A stretch of 42,094 bases of DNA, from positions 1-42,094 of the forward strand of contig CAYTIB010000094.1 in the NCBI GenBank assembly GCA_964437725.1, read 5' to 3'. The first letter of the stretch is position 1. Every line of letters starts with the position of its first letter. The notes below the pieces were generated by a model. It was given only the letters and a program-made list of their open reading frames with translations. It was not told where the DNA came from and made no database searches. Below, in pieces: positions 25,654 through 33,966 of the stretch. A program made the position numbers and the translations under genes. The DNA is from CAYTIB01 sp964437725 (GTDB taxonomy: Bacteria; UBA8248; JACPRG01; G963555815).

Positions 25654-25896
25654 AACGTTTCTCCATCAATTTTTGCCTGTAATCCCGGACGGGTTAGGAC
25701 TTAGGCAATGCGTGGAAAGGAAATAGATTGTTACTCAATTCACCCATCGACCAGAAAGGTTAAGTCAACAGTTACTGGCTTGGTCTTGTAGCATCTCGCA
25801 GAAACAGACCAAAGCTTAATTTTAGCCTCAGGCCCATCAACCAGGAGGCCAAGATGAATTCGGTGTGACGATTCAGTATGTCTGGATCTGACTGGA

Positions 25897-27426
25897 TTAC
25901 GGTTGTTTTCTGAGTTTTTTCTCCCGTTCCCGAAGAGCTGTTTTATTGATTTTACCGGTAGCGGTCATCGGCATTTCATCGATAATTTCGATAACCGGTG
26001 GAATTTCACTAGAGGATAACTGCTTCTTTATTACTGCACGAAGACTTTTCTCTGTGGTGCTTTTTCCTTGGTAAAGCGAGACAACGGCCTTGGGAATTTC
26101 CCCCGTTTTTTTGTCCGGAATCGGAATAAGAGCTGCATATTGGACCGCTTTTTCAAAATACAAAGCTTCCTCTACGATGCGGGGGTAAACAATTTTTTTC
26201 CCCCAGTAGATCCGCTCGCTTTTTCTAGCCAGTAGAAAGACATAGTTGTTATCGTCCATGCGGCCAATATCGCCTGTGTGGAGCCAGCCATTTTTGAGGA
26301 CCTTCTTCGTCGCTGTTGGGCGTCCCCAGTATCCCCACATGAAGCCACGTCGTATCAGAATCTCACCGATTTGCCCCACAGGTAGTTCTCGGTCATTGTC
26401 GTCCCCAATGACAACTTCTTTGTCGGGCAGAGGTCGTCCGATGGCCGCGAAGTGTTTCTTGCTATAGGGCTTTGGATCACCAAGGGCGACGAAACCGCCG
26501 AGCTCGCTCTGTCCGAAGCTCTCTACAAGGGGAACTTTCATCCTATCCTGGTAGACCCGCTTAAGGTCAGGTGGGACTGGGCCCCCTCCGGAAATAGTGA
26601 TTCGGAGCGTCCCTTTGTTCAGCTTCTTATCGCGCCATTCGTTGTAAAGATCGGTCAACAATAGAGGGTTAGCTACGAAAACGTTCACTTTCCGTTTTCG
26701 GATAATCTTCCACGCACTAGTTTGATTAAAAACGGGCATCATACCGACCGTACAGCTTTGGATCATTCCAGGCAGAAGATTGGCTACTAGGTGATAGGAG
26801 GAGCTCAGGCCGGTTGGTCCCAATGTGACTTCATCGTGCTGAAGGTCTAGACGTTCAGCAATACACGAAGTGGCTTGAGCAGTGGGTTCGTGGGCCAAGA
26901 CGGCGCCTTTAGGCTGGCCTGTACTGCCTGACGTCCAGGATAAATGACAAGGGTCCGTCTCTTTGATATCTTTGCGAACTGATTTGGCAGATCGAACGAG
27001 TCCGGTCCAATTCACCGCACCTTTGAGATTCCTGGCAGACCCGTCGAAACAAACTAGGCGGCGGAGACCACGGCATTCCTTTCTTTTTTTCTCCACTTGC
27101 TTTGATACGTCCGAGCTAAACAGTAAGATTTTTGAACCTGCATCGTTGAAATAGTAATCTAATGAGTCTCCGTGCCTTGGATCGATCAGTGCACAAATAG
27201 CACCTAAGTTCCAGCAACCAAGCATGGCGAGAACAAAATCAATTGAGTTGATTGAATGAAACGCAACCCGGTCTCCCTTCTTTACGCCCAAAGATGATAA
27301 GGCGCCAGCTGCTTTCCTACCTTGCTTGACGGCGTTTTCGTAGGTGATGGATTTATCACCGCAGAACAAAAAAGTTTTCGAGCCGACCCTGTCAGCCGAT
27401 CGTTCAAGGATTTCCTGTAAGGTCAA
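25897..27426 (-). CDS. AMP-forming acyl-CoA synthetase / ligase
   Basis: A 509-residue ANL-superfamily enzyme that activates a carboxylate as acyl-AMP and usually transfers it to CoA. The P-loop-like motif is SWTSGSTGQPKGAV near 170-183; the aromatic motif is ESFGQSELGG near 305; the hinge region is GWLHTGDIGRMDDNNY near 390; the catalytic lysine is in PMTATGKINK near 495. The start is TTG at 27426, 8 nt after AAGGAG; no ATG is nearby. A 347-bp gap with a strong hairpin separates it from the upstream ABC binding-protein gene, so it probably has its own transcript with the following genes. The acid activated is unknown. Confidence 0.9.
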   Translation of the reverse strand: MTLQEILERSADRVGSKTFLFCGDKSITYENAVKQGRKAAGALSSLGVKKGDRVAFHSINSIDFVLAMLGCWNLGAICALIDPRHGDSLDYYFNDAGSKILLFSSDVSKQVEKKRKECRGLRRLVCFDGSARNLKGAVNWTGLVRSAKSVRKDIKETDPCHLSWTSGSTGQPKGAVLAHEPTAQATSCIAERLDLQHDEVTLGPTGLSSSYHLVANLLPGMIQSCTVGMMPVFNQTSAWKIIRKRKVNVFVANPLLLTDLYNEWRDKKLNKGTLRITISGGGPVPPDLKRVYQDRMKVPLVESFGQSELGGFVALGDPKPYSKKHFAAIGRPLPDKEVVIGDDNDRELPVGQIGEILIRRGFMWGYWGRPTATKKVLKNGWLHTGDIGRMDDNNYVFLLARKSERIYWGKKIVYPRIVEEALYFEKAVQYAALIPIPDKKTGEIPKAVVSLYQGKSTTEKSLRAVIKKQLSSSEIPPVIEIIDEMPMTATGKINKTALREREKKLRKQP

Positions 27427-27773
27427 TTTTTGGGCTCCTTATGCCAGGGAAGTGCTTCGCTATTCAGCCGAACAGAAGTTCTCCCTTCACTGATTTAGAA
27501 TGTTGGTCTCTTTTTTGTGATTTAAAGAACCCACCTGCAATTGCAAAATACCCCGAACCCCCGAGGGCAGGATATGCAATCACGAACATTAATAGTTTCA
27601 AGTGCTCAGGGCCTGACGCCCCACTTCCCTCACCCAACGTAAGCGATGAATCTAGATCCGTCGCTTACGTTGGGTGCACATTTCTGCGACTTCTAAATTA
27701 GACCGAATTCACTCGAATCTGATCTTGAGAGCCTACTTACCAGATCCTAATTCCTTATCAAAACAACAATTCG
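27427..27773. other. Intergenic stretch with two hairpins, no gene
   Basis: No credible coding sequence. It holds the 16-bp inverted repeat described separately and most of the terminator of the binding-protein gene. An 86-codon plus-strand frame crosses it but has no ribosome-binding site and reads through both arms of the repeat, so I do not accept it. A promoter for the ligase operon is expected here, but I cannot place it. Confidence 0.6.
27631..27676. repeat. Perfect 16-bp inverted repeat with palindromic loop
   Basis: CACCCAACGTAAGCGA (27631-27646) is the exact reverse complement of TCGCTTACGTTGGGTG (27661-27676). The 14-nt loop contains the palindrome ATCTAGAT. No T run follows on either strand, so it is not a classical terminator. 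It could be an operator, an mRNA-stabilising hairpin or a mobile-repeat remnant. Confidence 0.85.
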
Positions 27774-27796
27774 TTACTTGATAAACGAATTGTTGT
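27763..27796 (-). terminator. Hairpin terminator overlapping the stop codon of the binding-protein gene
   Basis: On the minus strand ACAACAATTCGTT and AACGAATTGTTGT form a 13-bp stem with an 8-nt loop, followed by TTTG. The TAA stop lies at the loop edge (27776-27774). The stem is AT-rich and the T run short, so it may be leaky. It marks the end of the ABC transporter operon. Confidence 0.5.
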
Positions 27797-28748
27797 AAGC
27801 CTTCTTCACGTCGATGGCCTTCTTCATAACTCCGTACTTAATTAAATTATCGTGGGTCTCTTGCCATTGTTTGTGAACTGCCCAGCCCCAAGGGTATCCT
27901 TTGGTAACAGTGGAAATTTTTTCCTGAATCATTTTCAAGGCGGCCTTTTGAAAAGCAGGCTTGTGGTCGGGCTTATGCTGAAGGATTGCCTTGAGCGCGT
28001 CTTCAGGATCTTTCCTGGAGTGATTATTCCCTTTGATGGTGGCTTGAACGAAGCTCCGGACAATTCCCGGATTTTTCTTCAAGAATTCCTCATTGGTTGC
28101 CTGGCCATTTCCGACGTCGTGGATTCCGTGGTCTGCGATCCAAATCACATTGAGATCAATGCCTTTGATTTTCGCAAGCACAGCCTCATTGGCAATGTAT
28201 GCGGGCCGAACATCCACCATGCCGGAAAGGAGTGGCTTAAGGCCGAACCCAACGTTAATTTTGTTTAGCTTGCTAATGTCGATCCCATACTTCCCTGTCA
28301 GAGCTTTAAACCCAACCCAGGTAGCACTTCCTCGCTGGACGCCAACTTTTTTTCCATAGAAATCTTTTGGGTGTTTAATCCCTGATTTTTTCAGAGAAAT
28401 AAAGGATATTTGGGTTGCTACATTGGTTTGAAGAATGGAGACTAGAGGTAACCCCTTCTCTCGGCTTGTAAGGACAACACCGGCTGTTGGTGCTCCAAAT
28501 TCTGCAGCGCCTGTTGCCACTGCTTTACCTGCGTTGCGACTTCCTTTTGCCCATTTTAAGTCCACGTCAAGTCCCGCGGCCTTAAAGTAACCTCTGTACT
28601 TAGCTACTATTTCTGGAGCCCATCGGGCATCCGGAATCCAGGCCATCATATATGTTACTTTTTTGGCGGCTAATGCTTGTCCACCCAAGAGGCTAGTTAC
28701 TAAAAGTAACAGCCCAGTTACCCGAATAAGCTTCCATAATTTTATCAT
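27774..28748 (-). CDS. ABC transporter substrate-binding protein, NMT1/THI5-like (NitT/TauT type)
   Basis: A 324-residue periplasmic binding protein. The signal peptide is MIKLWKLIRV, a hydrophobic core, then a likely cleavage after GGQALAA. The mature chain begins KKVTYMMAWIPDARWAPEIV, then KYRGYFKAAGLDVDLKW, which resembles the THI5-like pattern for pyrimidine and related small ligands. A later KSGIKHPKDFYGKKVGV motif is typical of the NMT1 superfamily. The frame is open to 28802, but GGAGGG lies just before the ATG at 28748 and the signal peptide starts there. It follows the permease gene by 92 bp. Ligand unknown; a hydroxymethylpyrimidine-like compound is possible from family only. Confidence 0.9.
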   Translation of the reverse strand: MIKLWKLIRVTGLLLLVTSLLGGQALAAKKVTYMMAWIPDARWAPEIVAKYRGYFKAAGLDVDLKWAKGSRNAGKAVATGAAEFGAPTAGVVLTSREKGLPLVSILQTNVATQISFISLKKSGIKHPKDFYGKKVGVQRGSATWVGFKALTGKYGIDISKLNKINVGFGLKPLLSGMVDVRPAYIANEAVLAKIKGIDLNVIWIADHGIHDVGNGQATNEEFLKKNPGIVRSFVQATIKGNNHSRKDPEDALKAILQHKPDHKPAFQKAALKMIQEKISTVTKGYPWGWAVHKQWQETHDNLIKYGVMKKAIDVKKAYNNSFIK

Positions 28749-28840
28749 TTTGTTCCCTCCAGTTTTCAGGTTTTGATCTAGCTCTTCATTGAGGTGGGTC
28801 AAAACCTGAGTGATCCCCCAATGTGAAAATTGGGCATGCC

Positions 28841-29638
28841 TTATTGCTGATCAGCTAAATCCTGGGTTGCCCAGAATATGAATTTCCTTTCCAAATAAGC
28901 GACAATTTGAAACATTGAAATTCCACACGCAGCTAAAATCGCGATAACTACAAACACAACGGGCGTTTCCATCCCAGATTCAGCCAATACCAACATGTAG
29001 CCTAGACCATCGTCCCCGCCGAAAAACTCTCCAACCACGGCACCGATCAGGCAGAGTGAGGTAGAGACTTTAAAGCCCGCGAACATGTACGGAAGTGCTG
29101 TGGGGATCTGAATCTTTCGGAAGATGGTCCAGGTGGAGGCATTCAGTGCACGCATCATCCGAATCATCCGGTAGTCGGCCGAAATAAGGCCTCTCGTTGT
29201 GTTGGCAACAATCGGGAAGAACGTGATGATCATTGCCAACGCAATTTTCGGCTTCATGTCGTGCCCCATCCAGATTATGAGTAATGGAGCCGTTGCTGCG
29301 ATCGGGATGGAAGTAGATAGCGAGATATAGGGAAACACACCTCGCTCGAGGAATCGGGAGTTGGCAATCACCGCAGCCATCAGGGTTCCAATCACCATAG
29401 AAAGGGCGAAACCGCTCAAGGCCTCGATCAGCGTGATATATGTATGTCTCCAGAGAAACTTTGTCTCAGTAAACGCTTCGACGATCCTGAGTGGCGAAGG
29501 GATAAACCAATCTGGTACCTTTAGAGCCGTTGTCGCTATCTGCCAAATCACCAGGCCAAAAACCAAAAAGATGAGAGCCGGGCCATAACTCTCCATAAAC
29601 TTCCGGAGTTTTTCGTTCCTGGGAGAACCTCTTGCCAT
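28841..29638 (-). CDS. ABC transporter permease (NitT/TauT, BPD_transp_1)
   Basis: A 265-residue inner-membrane permease with about six hydrophobic helices. The EAA cytoplasmic loop that contacts the ATPase is visible around MRALNASTWTIFRKIQIPTA, with the conserved glycine region replaced by alanine-asparagine. The segment PLLIIWMGHDMKPKIALAMI is characteristic of the SsuC/TauC/NitT permeases. The stop of the ATPase gene is 2 bp upstream and GGAG overlaps its end, so translation is probably coupled. It completes the importer with the ATPase (29641-30450) and binding protein (27774-28748). Confidence 0.9.
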   Translation of the reverse strand: MARGSPRNEKLRKFMESYGPALIFLVFGLVIWQIATTALKVPDWFIPSPLRIVEAFTETKFLWRHTYITLIEALSGFALSMVIGTLMAAVIANSRFLERGVFPYISLSTSIPIAATAPLLIIWMGHDMKPKIALAMIITFFPIVANTTRGLISADYRMIRMMRALNASTWTIFRKIQIPTALPYMFAGFKVSTSLCLIGAVVGEFFGGDDGLGYMLVLAESGMETPVVFVVIAILAACGISMFQIVAYLERKFIFWATQDLADQQ

Positions 29639-29640
29639 CT

Positions 29641-30450
29641 TTAAAACTCCCCCAAAACACCACGGACGTAGTGAGTCAATTCATGAAATTCTTTTGAATC
29701 TCTCAACTCTTTAGAACGTGGGCGCGGCAGATCAACCTCGATAATCTCCTTGATCAATCCAGGATTGGGAGACATGACAGCCACGCGGTCGCACATAAAC
29801 ACCGCTTCGTAAAGGTCATGGGTGATTAGGACACCAGTTTTTTCCTCATGGGCCCAAAGGTCCAGGAACTCCAAGTGCAGGCGACGCTTGGTGATTTCAT
29901 CGAGGGCGGAAAATGGTTCGTCTAGTAATAAAATCGAGGGATCATGGGCCAGGGCCCGGACTATTGACACCCTTTGTCGCATCCCGCCGGACAGCTCGTG
30001 AGGATAGCGATCTAAAAAATCTTTAAGACCGACGAAATCCAAAAGTTCTTGGCATCTCTTCTCCTGATTTCCTTCGTAGGTCCCAGTTACCTCAAGGGGC
30101 AGACGAACATTGTCGATGGCTGTTCGCCAAGGAAGTAGGACAGGATCTTGGAAGATGAAACCAAACTGGTTAGATGATTTGGCCTCTCCGACAGGTCCAC
30201 CACGGATTTCAACATTTCCGTTGGTAGGGAACAGTAATCCGCTAATGCACAACAAAATGGTAGATTTTCCACAACCGGTAGGGCCGACGAGAGCAAAAAG
30301 TTCTTGCTCTTTAATATCGAAACTGATGTCTTGAACTGCCAGGAAATCGGGTTTGCCTTGACTCCGATACACCATGTCCACATCCCGCAGGCTTATGCAG
30401 GGTGCATCGGACACCGGAGATGTGTTTGGTGTGTGGGAACTTTGACTCAT
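29641..30450 (-). CDS. ABC transporter ATP-binding protein (NitT/TauT type)
   Basis: A 269-residue nucleotide-binding subunit. Walker A is GPTGCGKST near 56-64, the Q-loop is FIFQDPVLLPW, the signature is LSGGMRQRVSI near 150, Walker B is SILLLDEPFSALD near 170 and the switch histidine is in VLITHDLYEA. RxxRPR-like ends (VDLPRPRSKELRD) are typical of SsuB/TauB proteins. It is the first gene of the ABC operon; the 279 bp upstream hold no gene, and the promoter should be there. It energises import of the ligand delivered by the binding protein. Confidence 0.93.
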   Translation of the reverse strand: MSQSSHTPNTSPVSDAPCISLRDVDMVYRSQGKPDFLAVQDISFDIKEQELFALVGPTGCGKSTILLCISGLLFPTNGNVEIRGGPVGEAKSSNQFGFIFQDPVLLPWRTAIDNVRLPLEVTGTYEGNQEKRCQELLDFVGLKDFLDRYPHELSGGMRQRVSIVRALAHDPSILLLDEPFSALDEITKRRLHLEFLDLWAHEEKTGVLITHDLYEAVFMCDRVAVMSPNPGLIKEIIEVDLPRPRSKELRDSKEFHELTHYVRGVLGEF

Positions 30451-30729
30451 AGGAACCTAACCTAAAGCAATCAAGACAACCCCCAAAATCCCACTGGGGT
30501 CTCTCTAAACATCAAATGAAAAGCTCGTGTGTTGGAACAGAAGCTTATTATAAACTAATATCGGCGATATTACCCAGAACATTCTCACGCCGGTTATTAG
30601 TATTGCCAATTAAGTTAGGTGCCACAAAGGACAGGGTAGCCAGAAACCGCCCTTTGTTATCTCTAGGCCTTTTTGTTGGCGCTGAAATGCCTGGAATAAT
30701 GCGAGGCAAGTCTCGGATCCCGTCTCGTT

Positions 30730-31269
30730 TCAGTGACTATTTTCTGGATCAACTCCTAAGGCAGTTGCAACGCGATTTGTGTAGTTGAAGTAGGCGACGA
30801 GCTGCACCAAGTCAAGGATCTCCTCGTCGGTCATCCCCTCAGCCCGAAGTGCTGTAACATTGTTTTCATCCATCTGTCCAGGGCTCTTGGTGAGCATTTC
30901 CGAAAACTCTAGTATTTTCAATGTTCGACTGTCGATATCTGCTTTCCGGTAGTTTCTAATTATTGACTCGGCGAGCGAATCCTCCCCAATAATATTACGG
31001 AGTGACCCTCCGTGATGTTCCACTCAGTAACCACACCCGTTAATTTCTGATACAACCGTTGCAACCATCTCTTTTTGTGCCATAGTCAATCCAGACTCGT
31101 GATATAGGACCGATTGATAGAGATCTTGGGCGGATTTCATCGCAGGCAACTTAAGGCTTGAGAGCTTTACGACATTTGGGATTCCTCCAGCAATAGGCGC
31201 GAGGAAGTCGTAGAATTCTTTCAGCTCTCCTGTTGCGTTTTCGTGCTCGATTTGCCGAATGTAAGCCAT
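30730..31269 (-). CDS. AhpD-like (carboxymuconolactone decarboxylase fold) selenoprotein; in-frame UGA read as selenocysteine
   Basis: Two short frames on the minus strand, 31024-31293 and 30730-31023, are in the same frame and separated by one TGA (31026-31024). Joined, they give a complete AhpD-like protein of about 179 residues: MAYIRQIEHENATGELKEFYD at the N-terminus, then KEMVATVVSEINGCGY, the UGA, then VEHHGGSLRNIIG and a normal C-terminus (LDLVQLVAYFNYTNRVATAL). The UGA falls where the second Cys of the family CxxCxxxH motif should be, giving Cys79-Gly-Tyr-Sec82 followed by VEHH. Cys/Sec pairs are known in AhpD-like selenoproteins. A SECIS-like hairpin follows directly. AGGAGG lies 9 nt before the ATG at 31269. 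The true stop is also UGA, without a hairpin I can see. Role: thiol/selenol peroxidase or reductase. A TGC-to-TGA mutation or sequencing error is the alternative. Confidence 0.85.
30997..31013 (-). promoter_or_regulatory. Bacterial SECIS-like hairpin
   Basis: Counting the U of UGA as 1, nucleotides 14-19 (ACGGAG) pair perfectly with 25-30 (CUCCGU). The 5-nt loop is GGUCA, so G-U lies at about position 21-22. The E. coli fdhF SECIS has a GGUC-containing apical loop at about the same distance, and G at the start of the loop is the main bacterial consensus. The hairpin lies inside the coding sequence. Confidence 0.75.
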
Positions 31270-31472
31270 GGGGTTTTTCCTCCTTTTCTCCAATTAGTGT
31301 TATTTCATCAAATTGAATTTAATTTGGTAGATGTGAACCGTATTCACTTTTGTTGTGCGCATACAAACAGAATATAGCATCCGTCTGCCCACCGGAAAAC
31401 TTTCATTTCATCGTTCAATTCGAATTTAGTTTTGCTTATTGGCATGGAATTCCCTTAGTGGGGAAAGTTAAA

Positions 31473-32966
31473 TCAACCAAGATCCTCAGGTAAAGTCGAA
31501 TAGCTTCGAGAGACCTTGAGAAGATGCGGTCGCAACTCGTCGGCCTCAGCGAAGGCGCTCGGGAGATTTTCACGGAGTCGATTTATGGTTTTCCCAACGA
31601 TTTTTAGAATTTCTTCTCGGTCGGAAAATGTTGAGCGGCCGTTATAGACCATGGACTCTCCTCCGACGAACACCTCATCAACAGATTCTCCGTCCTCGGC
31701 GAATGCAATCGCATTGACCGGGTTAAGAAGGGGTTCATAGTTCAATGTTCGGTTGAGGATCACGATGTCTGCGGACTTGCCGGGCTCTAAGGTTCCTATG
31801 CGTTCTTCCATCAGCATGACGGCCGCCCCCCCCCAAGTTGCCAGTCGGAGAGCTTCAAAAGGAGTTAATCCTTGTTCCACGTCATTTTCCCGGACGTTAT
31901 GAATTTGGGCAGCCAGGTGCGCCTGATGAAATATGCTTCCCTTGTCACTACTGTTAGCACCATCGATTCCGAGACCCACCGGAATCCCAGCGTCTAGATA
32001 CTTTCTAACAGGGGCAATCCCACTACCCAATTTCAAATTAGACCCGGGGTTGTGAGCGACTCGGCACCCATTTGTGGCCAGTAATTCGATGTCTGATTCA
32101 GTGAGCCAGATAGAGTGTGCAAAGGAGGCTCGGTGGGAAAGGTATCCTAGCTCCTGAAGGTGTTCGGGAATAGTCAAGCCATAAACCTTTTTCGCTTGGT
32201 GGGCCTGGACACGGCTTTCTAAAAGGTGGGTGTGTAGTGGAACATTTTTTTTCTTGGCTAAATCCGCGCATCCTTGAAGTAATTTGTCTGAGCACCTTTG
32301 AGGTGCCGAGGGGCCGACTCCACCGCTGACTCGAGAAGGCCCCATAGCCTCCACCTTTTCAATTGCTGCTTCCGCACGTTCCAGAATTAGCTCAGCCGGT
32401 GGAGCCTTATCTGATTCTAGTATGGTACGGGCAACCTCTGGAAGGTTATGGACGTCTATCGGTATTTCTTCCCGGAGTACCTTGTCCGAAAGGAGTGGAC
32501 AAAGAACCGCTCGGAGACCGGTTGAATTGTAGGCTTGAATGGCGGCGTCAAGCTTATCGTCCTCCACGGCGAGTCCGGATGCCATGTGGTGAAGCCCCAG
32601 AGTCACACCATTTTCTAACATTTCGATACAGGACAGAGTCAAAAGTGCAGTGAACTCCTCCTTGGACATATTCATGAAACGAATCGCGGCAACCTTGTAT
32701 GGTAACCAGGGCTCTAATGGCAGGCCATAGTTAAGGCTGCGAACTGCCATCTCCTCAAAATGACAATGGCAGTTAACCGTTCCCGGTAAAACGATCTTCC
32801 CATGTAGGTCGCGCACGGGACCGGTGAAATCTTCTGGGATCTTGATGTCTTGCCCAATGGCTTCAATAATTCCACCGCGAACAAGAATCGCTCCATTTTC
32901 GATAATATCGTTGTTTTGATTCAGTGTAACGACAACACAATTACCTAAAAAGAATTCGCCTCCCAT
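31473..32966 (-). CDS. Cyclic amidohydrolase / deaminase of the ATZ/TRZ group
   Basis: A 497-residue composite-fold amidohydrolase, longer at the C-terminus than its paralogue at 20515-21864. Metal and catalytic residues are in TVNCHCHFEE (HxH), VPLHTHLLES (His), ASFAHSIWL (His) and LGIDGANSSDKGS (Asp). The last pattern, with Asn-Ser-Ser-Asp, is typical of 8-oxoguanine, S-adenosylhomocysteine and atrazine-type deaminases/chlorohydrolases. AAGGAG lies 10 nt before the ATG. The final 45 residues (DREEILKIVGKTINRLRENL) form helices seen in this subgroup. It is transcribed toward the AhpD-like gene 204 bp away. Confidence 0.87.
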   Translation of the reverse strand: MGGEFFLGNCVVVTLNQNNDIIENGAILVRGGIIEAIGQDIKIPEDFTGPVRDLHGKIVLPGTVNCHCHFEEMAVRSLNYGLPLEPWLPYKVAAIRFMNMSKEEFTALLTLSCIEMLENGVTLGLHHMASGLAVEDDKLDAAIQAYNSTGLRAVLCPLLSDKVLREEIPIDVHNLPEVARTILESDKAPPAELILERAEAAIEKVEAMGPSRVSGGVGPSAPQRCSDKLLQGCADLAKKKNVPLHTHLLESRVQAHQAKKVYGLTIPEHLQELGYLSHRASFAHSIWLTESDIELLATNGCRVAHNPGSNLKLGSGIAPVRKYLDAGIPVGLGIDGANSSDKGSIFHQAHLAAQIHNVRENDVEQGLTPFEALRLATWGGAAVMLMEERIGTLEPGKSADIVILNRTLNYEPLLNPVNAIAFAEDGESVDEVFVGGESMVYNGRSTFSDREEILKIVGKTINRLRENLPSAFAEADELRPHLLKVSRSYSTLPEDLG

Positions 32967-33224
32967 TCCATCTTCTCTCCTTAGCCAGGCAAATCGCGAT
33001 ATTTTTCTACGTCACGGTCCCGCACATGCAATATTCTCTCGTTATGTTGTTCCAGAATTAATAAGGACCACCGTCATAGGCCTGCTCTTCTGAGCCGGAA
33101 AATTCGAAATCCAATTGGGAATAAAAAGCCCGGTAAACCAATGGAGCCGAATATCGCTATTTTACTACCCTGATTTCTCTAGACATGCCCATTTATCTTG
33201 TTCGATAAATAATCAACTAAGATA

Positions 33225-33665
33225 TCAAGGCTTCCATTTTTTCAACGATTTTCCAATGTTTTCGAGGGATTTCCCTAATCGTTTGAAAGACCCTCCGATT
33301 TTTTCAAACGACTCAATCTCAGGAAAGAGTTCTCGGATTACTTGGCGCGAATCTTGGGTCAGAAACCGAATTCCGATACGGGCACACTCGAGCTGTGTGT
33401 AACCTCTTTTTCGTAATTCGGAATCCACTGTCGAGCGGATGAGCGACCGGGCGATTTTTTGCAGACCAGCAAGCGAGGGTTGCAAACGTATTGCGCGTTC
33501 CAATTCTCGGTTTATGGCTGCAATCGCCTCCGTCTTAATAATGGCGCAAGGTTTGAAAGACCCGTACCGGGAAAGTCCTCCCACAATCCCCCCCCCTATC
33601 GCAATTCCCAAAATGATAGTGGTTAAGACAAGAAGTGAGAACCTGAGAGTCTTCCATTTGCCCAT
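33225..33665 (-). CDS. Hypothetical single-pass membrane protein
   Basis: A 146-residue protein that I do not recognise. Residues about 7-32 (LRFSLLVLTTIILGIAIGGG and a following glycine-rich turn) form a membrane anchor or uncleaved signal. The rest is basic and helical: an arginine-rich middle (IARSLIRSTVDSELRKRGYT) and a C-terminal lysine-rich stretch with a repeated pattern (GGSFKRLGKSLENIGKSLKK), probably amphipathic. The ATG at 33665 has no clear SD. A GC-rich hairpin region lies upstream. No neighbour suggests a role. Coding is supported by the coherent membrane-anchor-plus-helix composition, but not firmly. Confidence 0.55.
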   Translation of the reverse strand: MGKWKTLRFSLLVLTTIILGIAIGGGIVGGLSRYGSFKPCAIIKTEAIAAINRELERAIRLQPSLAGLQKIARSLIRSTVDSELRKRGYTQLECARIGIRFLTQDSRQVIRELFPEIESFEKIGGSFKRLGKSLENIGKSLKKWKP

Positions 33666-33966
33666 AAATCTAAACTCTCGAACTTAAGGGCATGAATTGA
33701 GGGGAACCCAACTTCCCGCAGGCAGTTGGGGCCCGGGGGGCCCCCCCCAGAATTTAACAGCCTTGGGCTCTGAAAATGAGCTGAGTAATCCCCTTTCACT
33801 TAATGAACCTAGGTATTCTACCCTGATTTGTTACCAGAACACAGAATAGTCTAAGTTTGACCCGCATAATGGACATGCGGGAGTTTACTTCGCGATGAAA
33901 CTATTGGGTTTTGCAACGAATAAAGGCAAGAAGGAGGGTCGCGATCCCACGTCTGTTTGGACTGTA
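33666..33966. other. Intergenic stretch with GC-rich hairpin and homopolymer tract, no gene
   Basis: No coding sequence recognised. The only structure is the hairpin and G/C tract at 33707-33748. The rest (33749-33966) shows neither a clear promoter nor a terminator for the nitrilase at 33967-34833, except a short GGGTCGCGATCCC palindrome near 33940. Confidence 0.5.
33707..33748. repeat. 7-bp hairpin followed by a 21-nt pure G/C tract
   Basis: CCCAACT (33707-33713) pairs with AGTTGGG (33724-33730). From 33728 the bases are GGGG, CCC, GGGGGG and CCCCCCCC without any A or T, in an otherwise moderate-GC region. It could be a real structural element or a sequencing artefact. Confidence 0.6.

Noticed and set aside
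27441..27701. 86-codon plus-strand frame in the gap before the ABC binding-protein gene
   Set aside because: No SD, no recognisable family, and it reads through both arms of an inverted repeat.
30730..31023. Separate 97-residue protein starting with GTG right after the UGA
   Set aside because: It has no ribosome-binding site of its own, is in frame with the upstream half, and begins in the middle of a conserved motif. It is the C-terminal part of the selenoprotein.
31333..31347. GTGAA-N5-TTCAC as a CRP-type site upstream of the selenoprotein gene
   Set aside because: The half-site spacing is 7 instead of 6 when aligned to TGTGA-N6-TCACA and the outer bases do not match.
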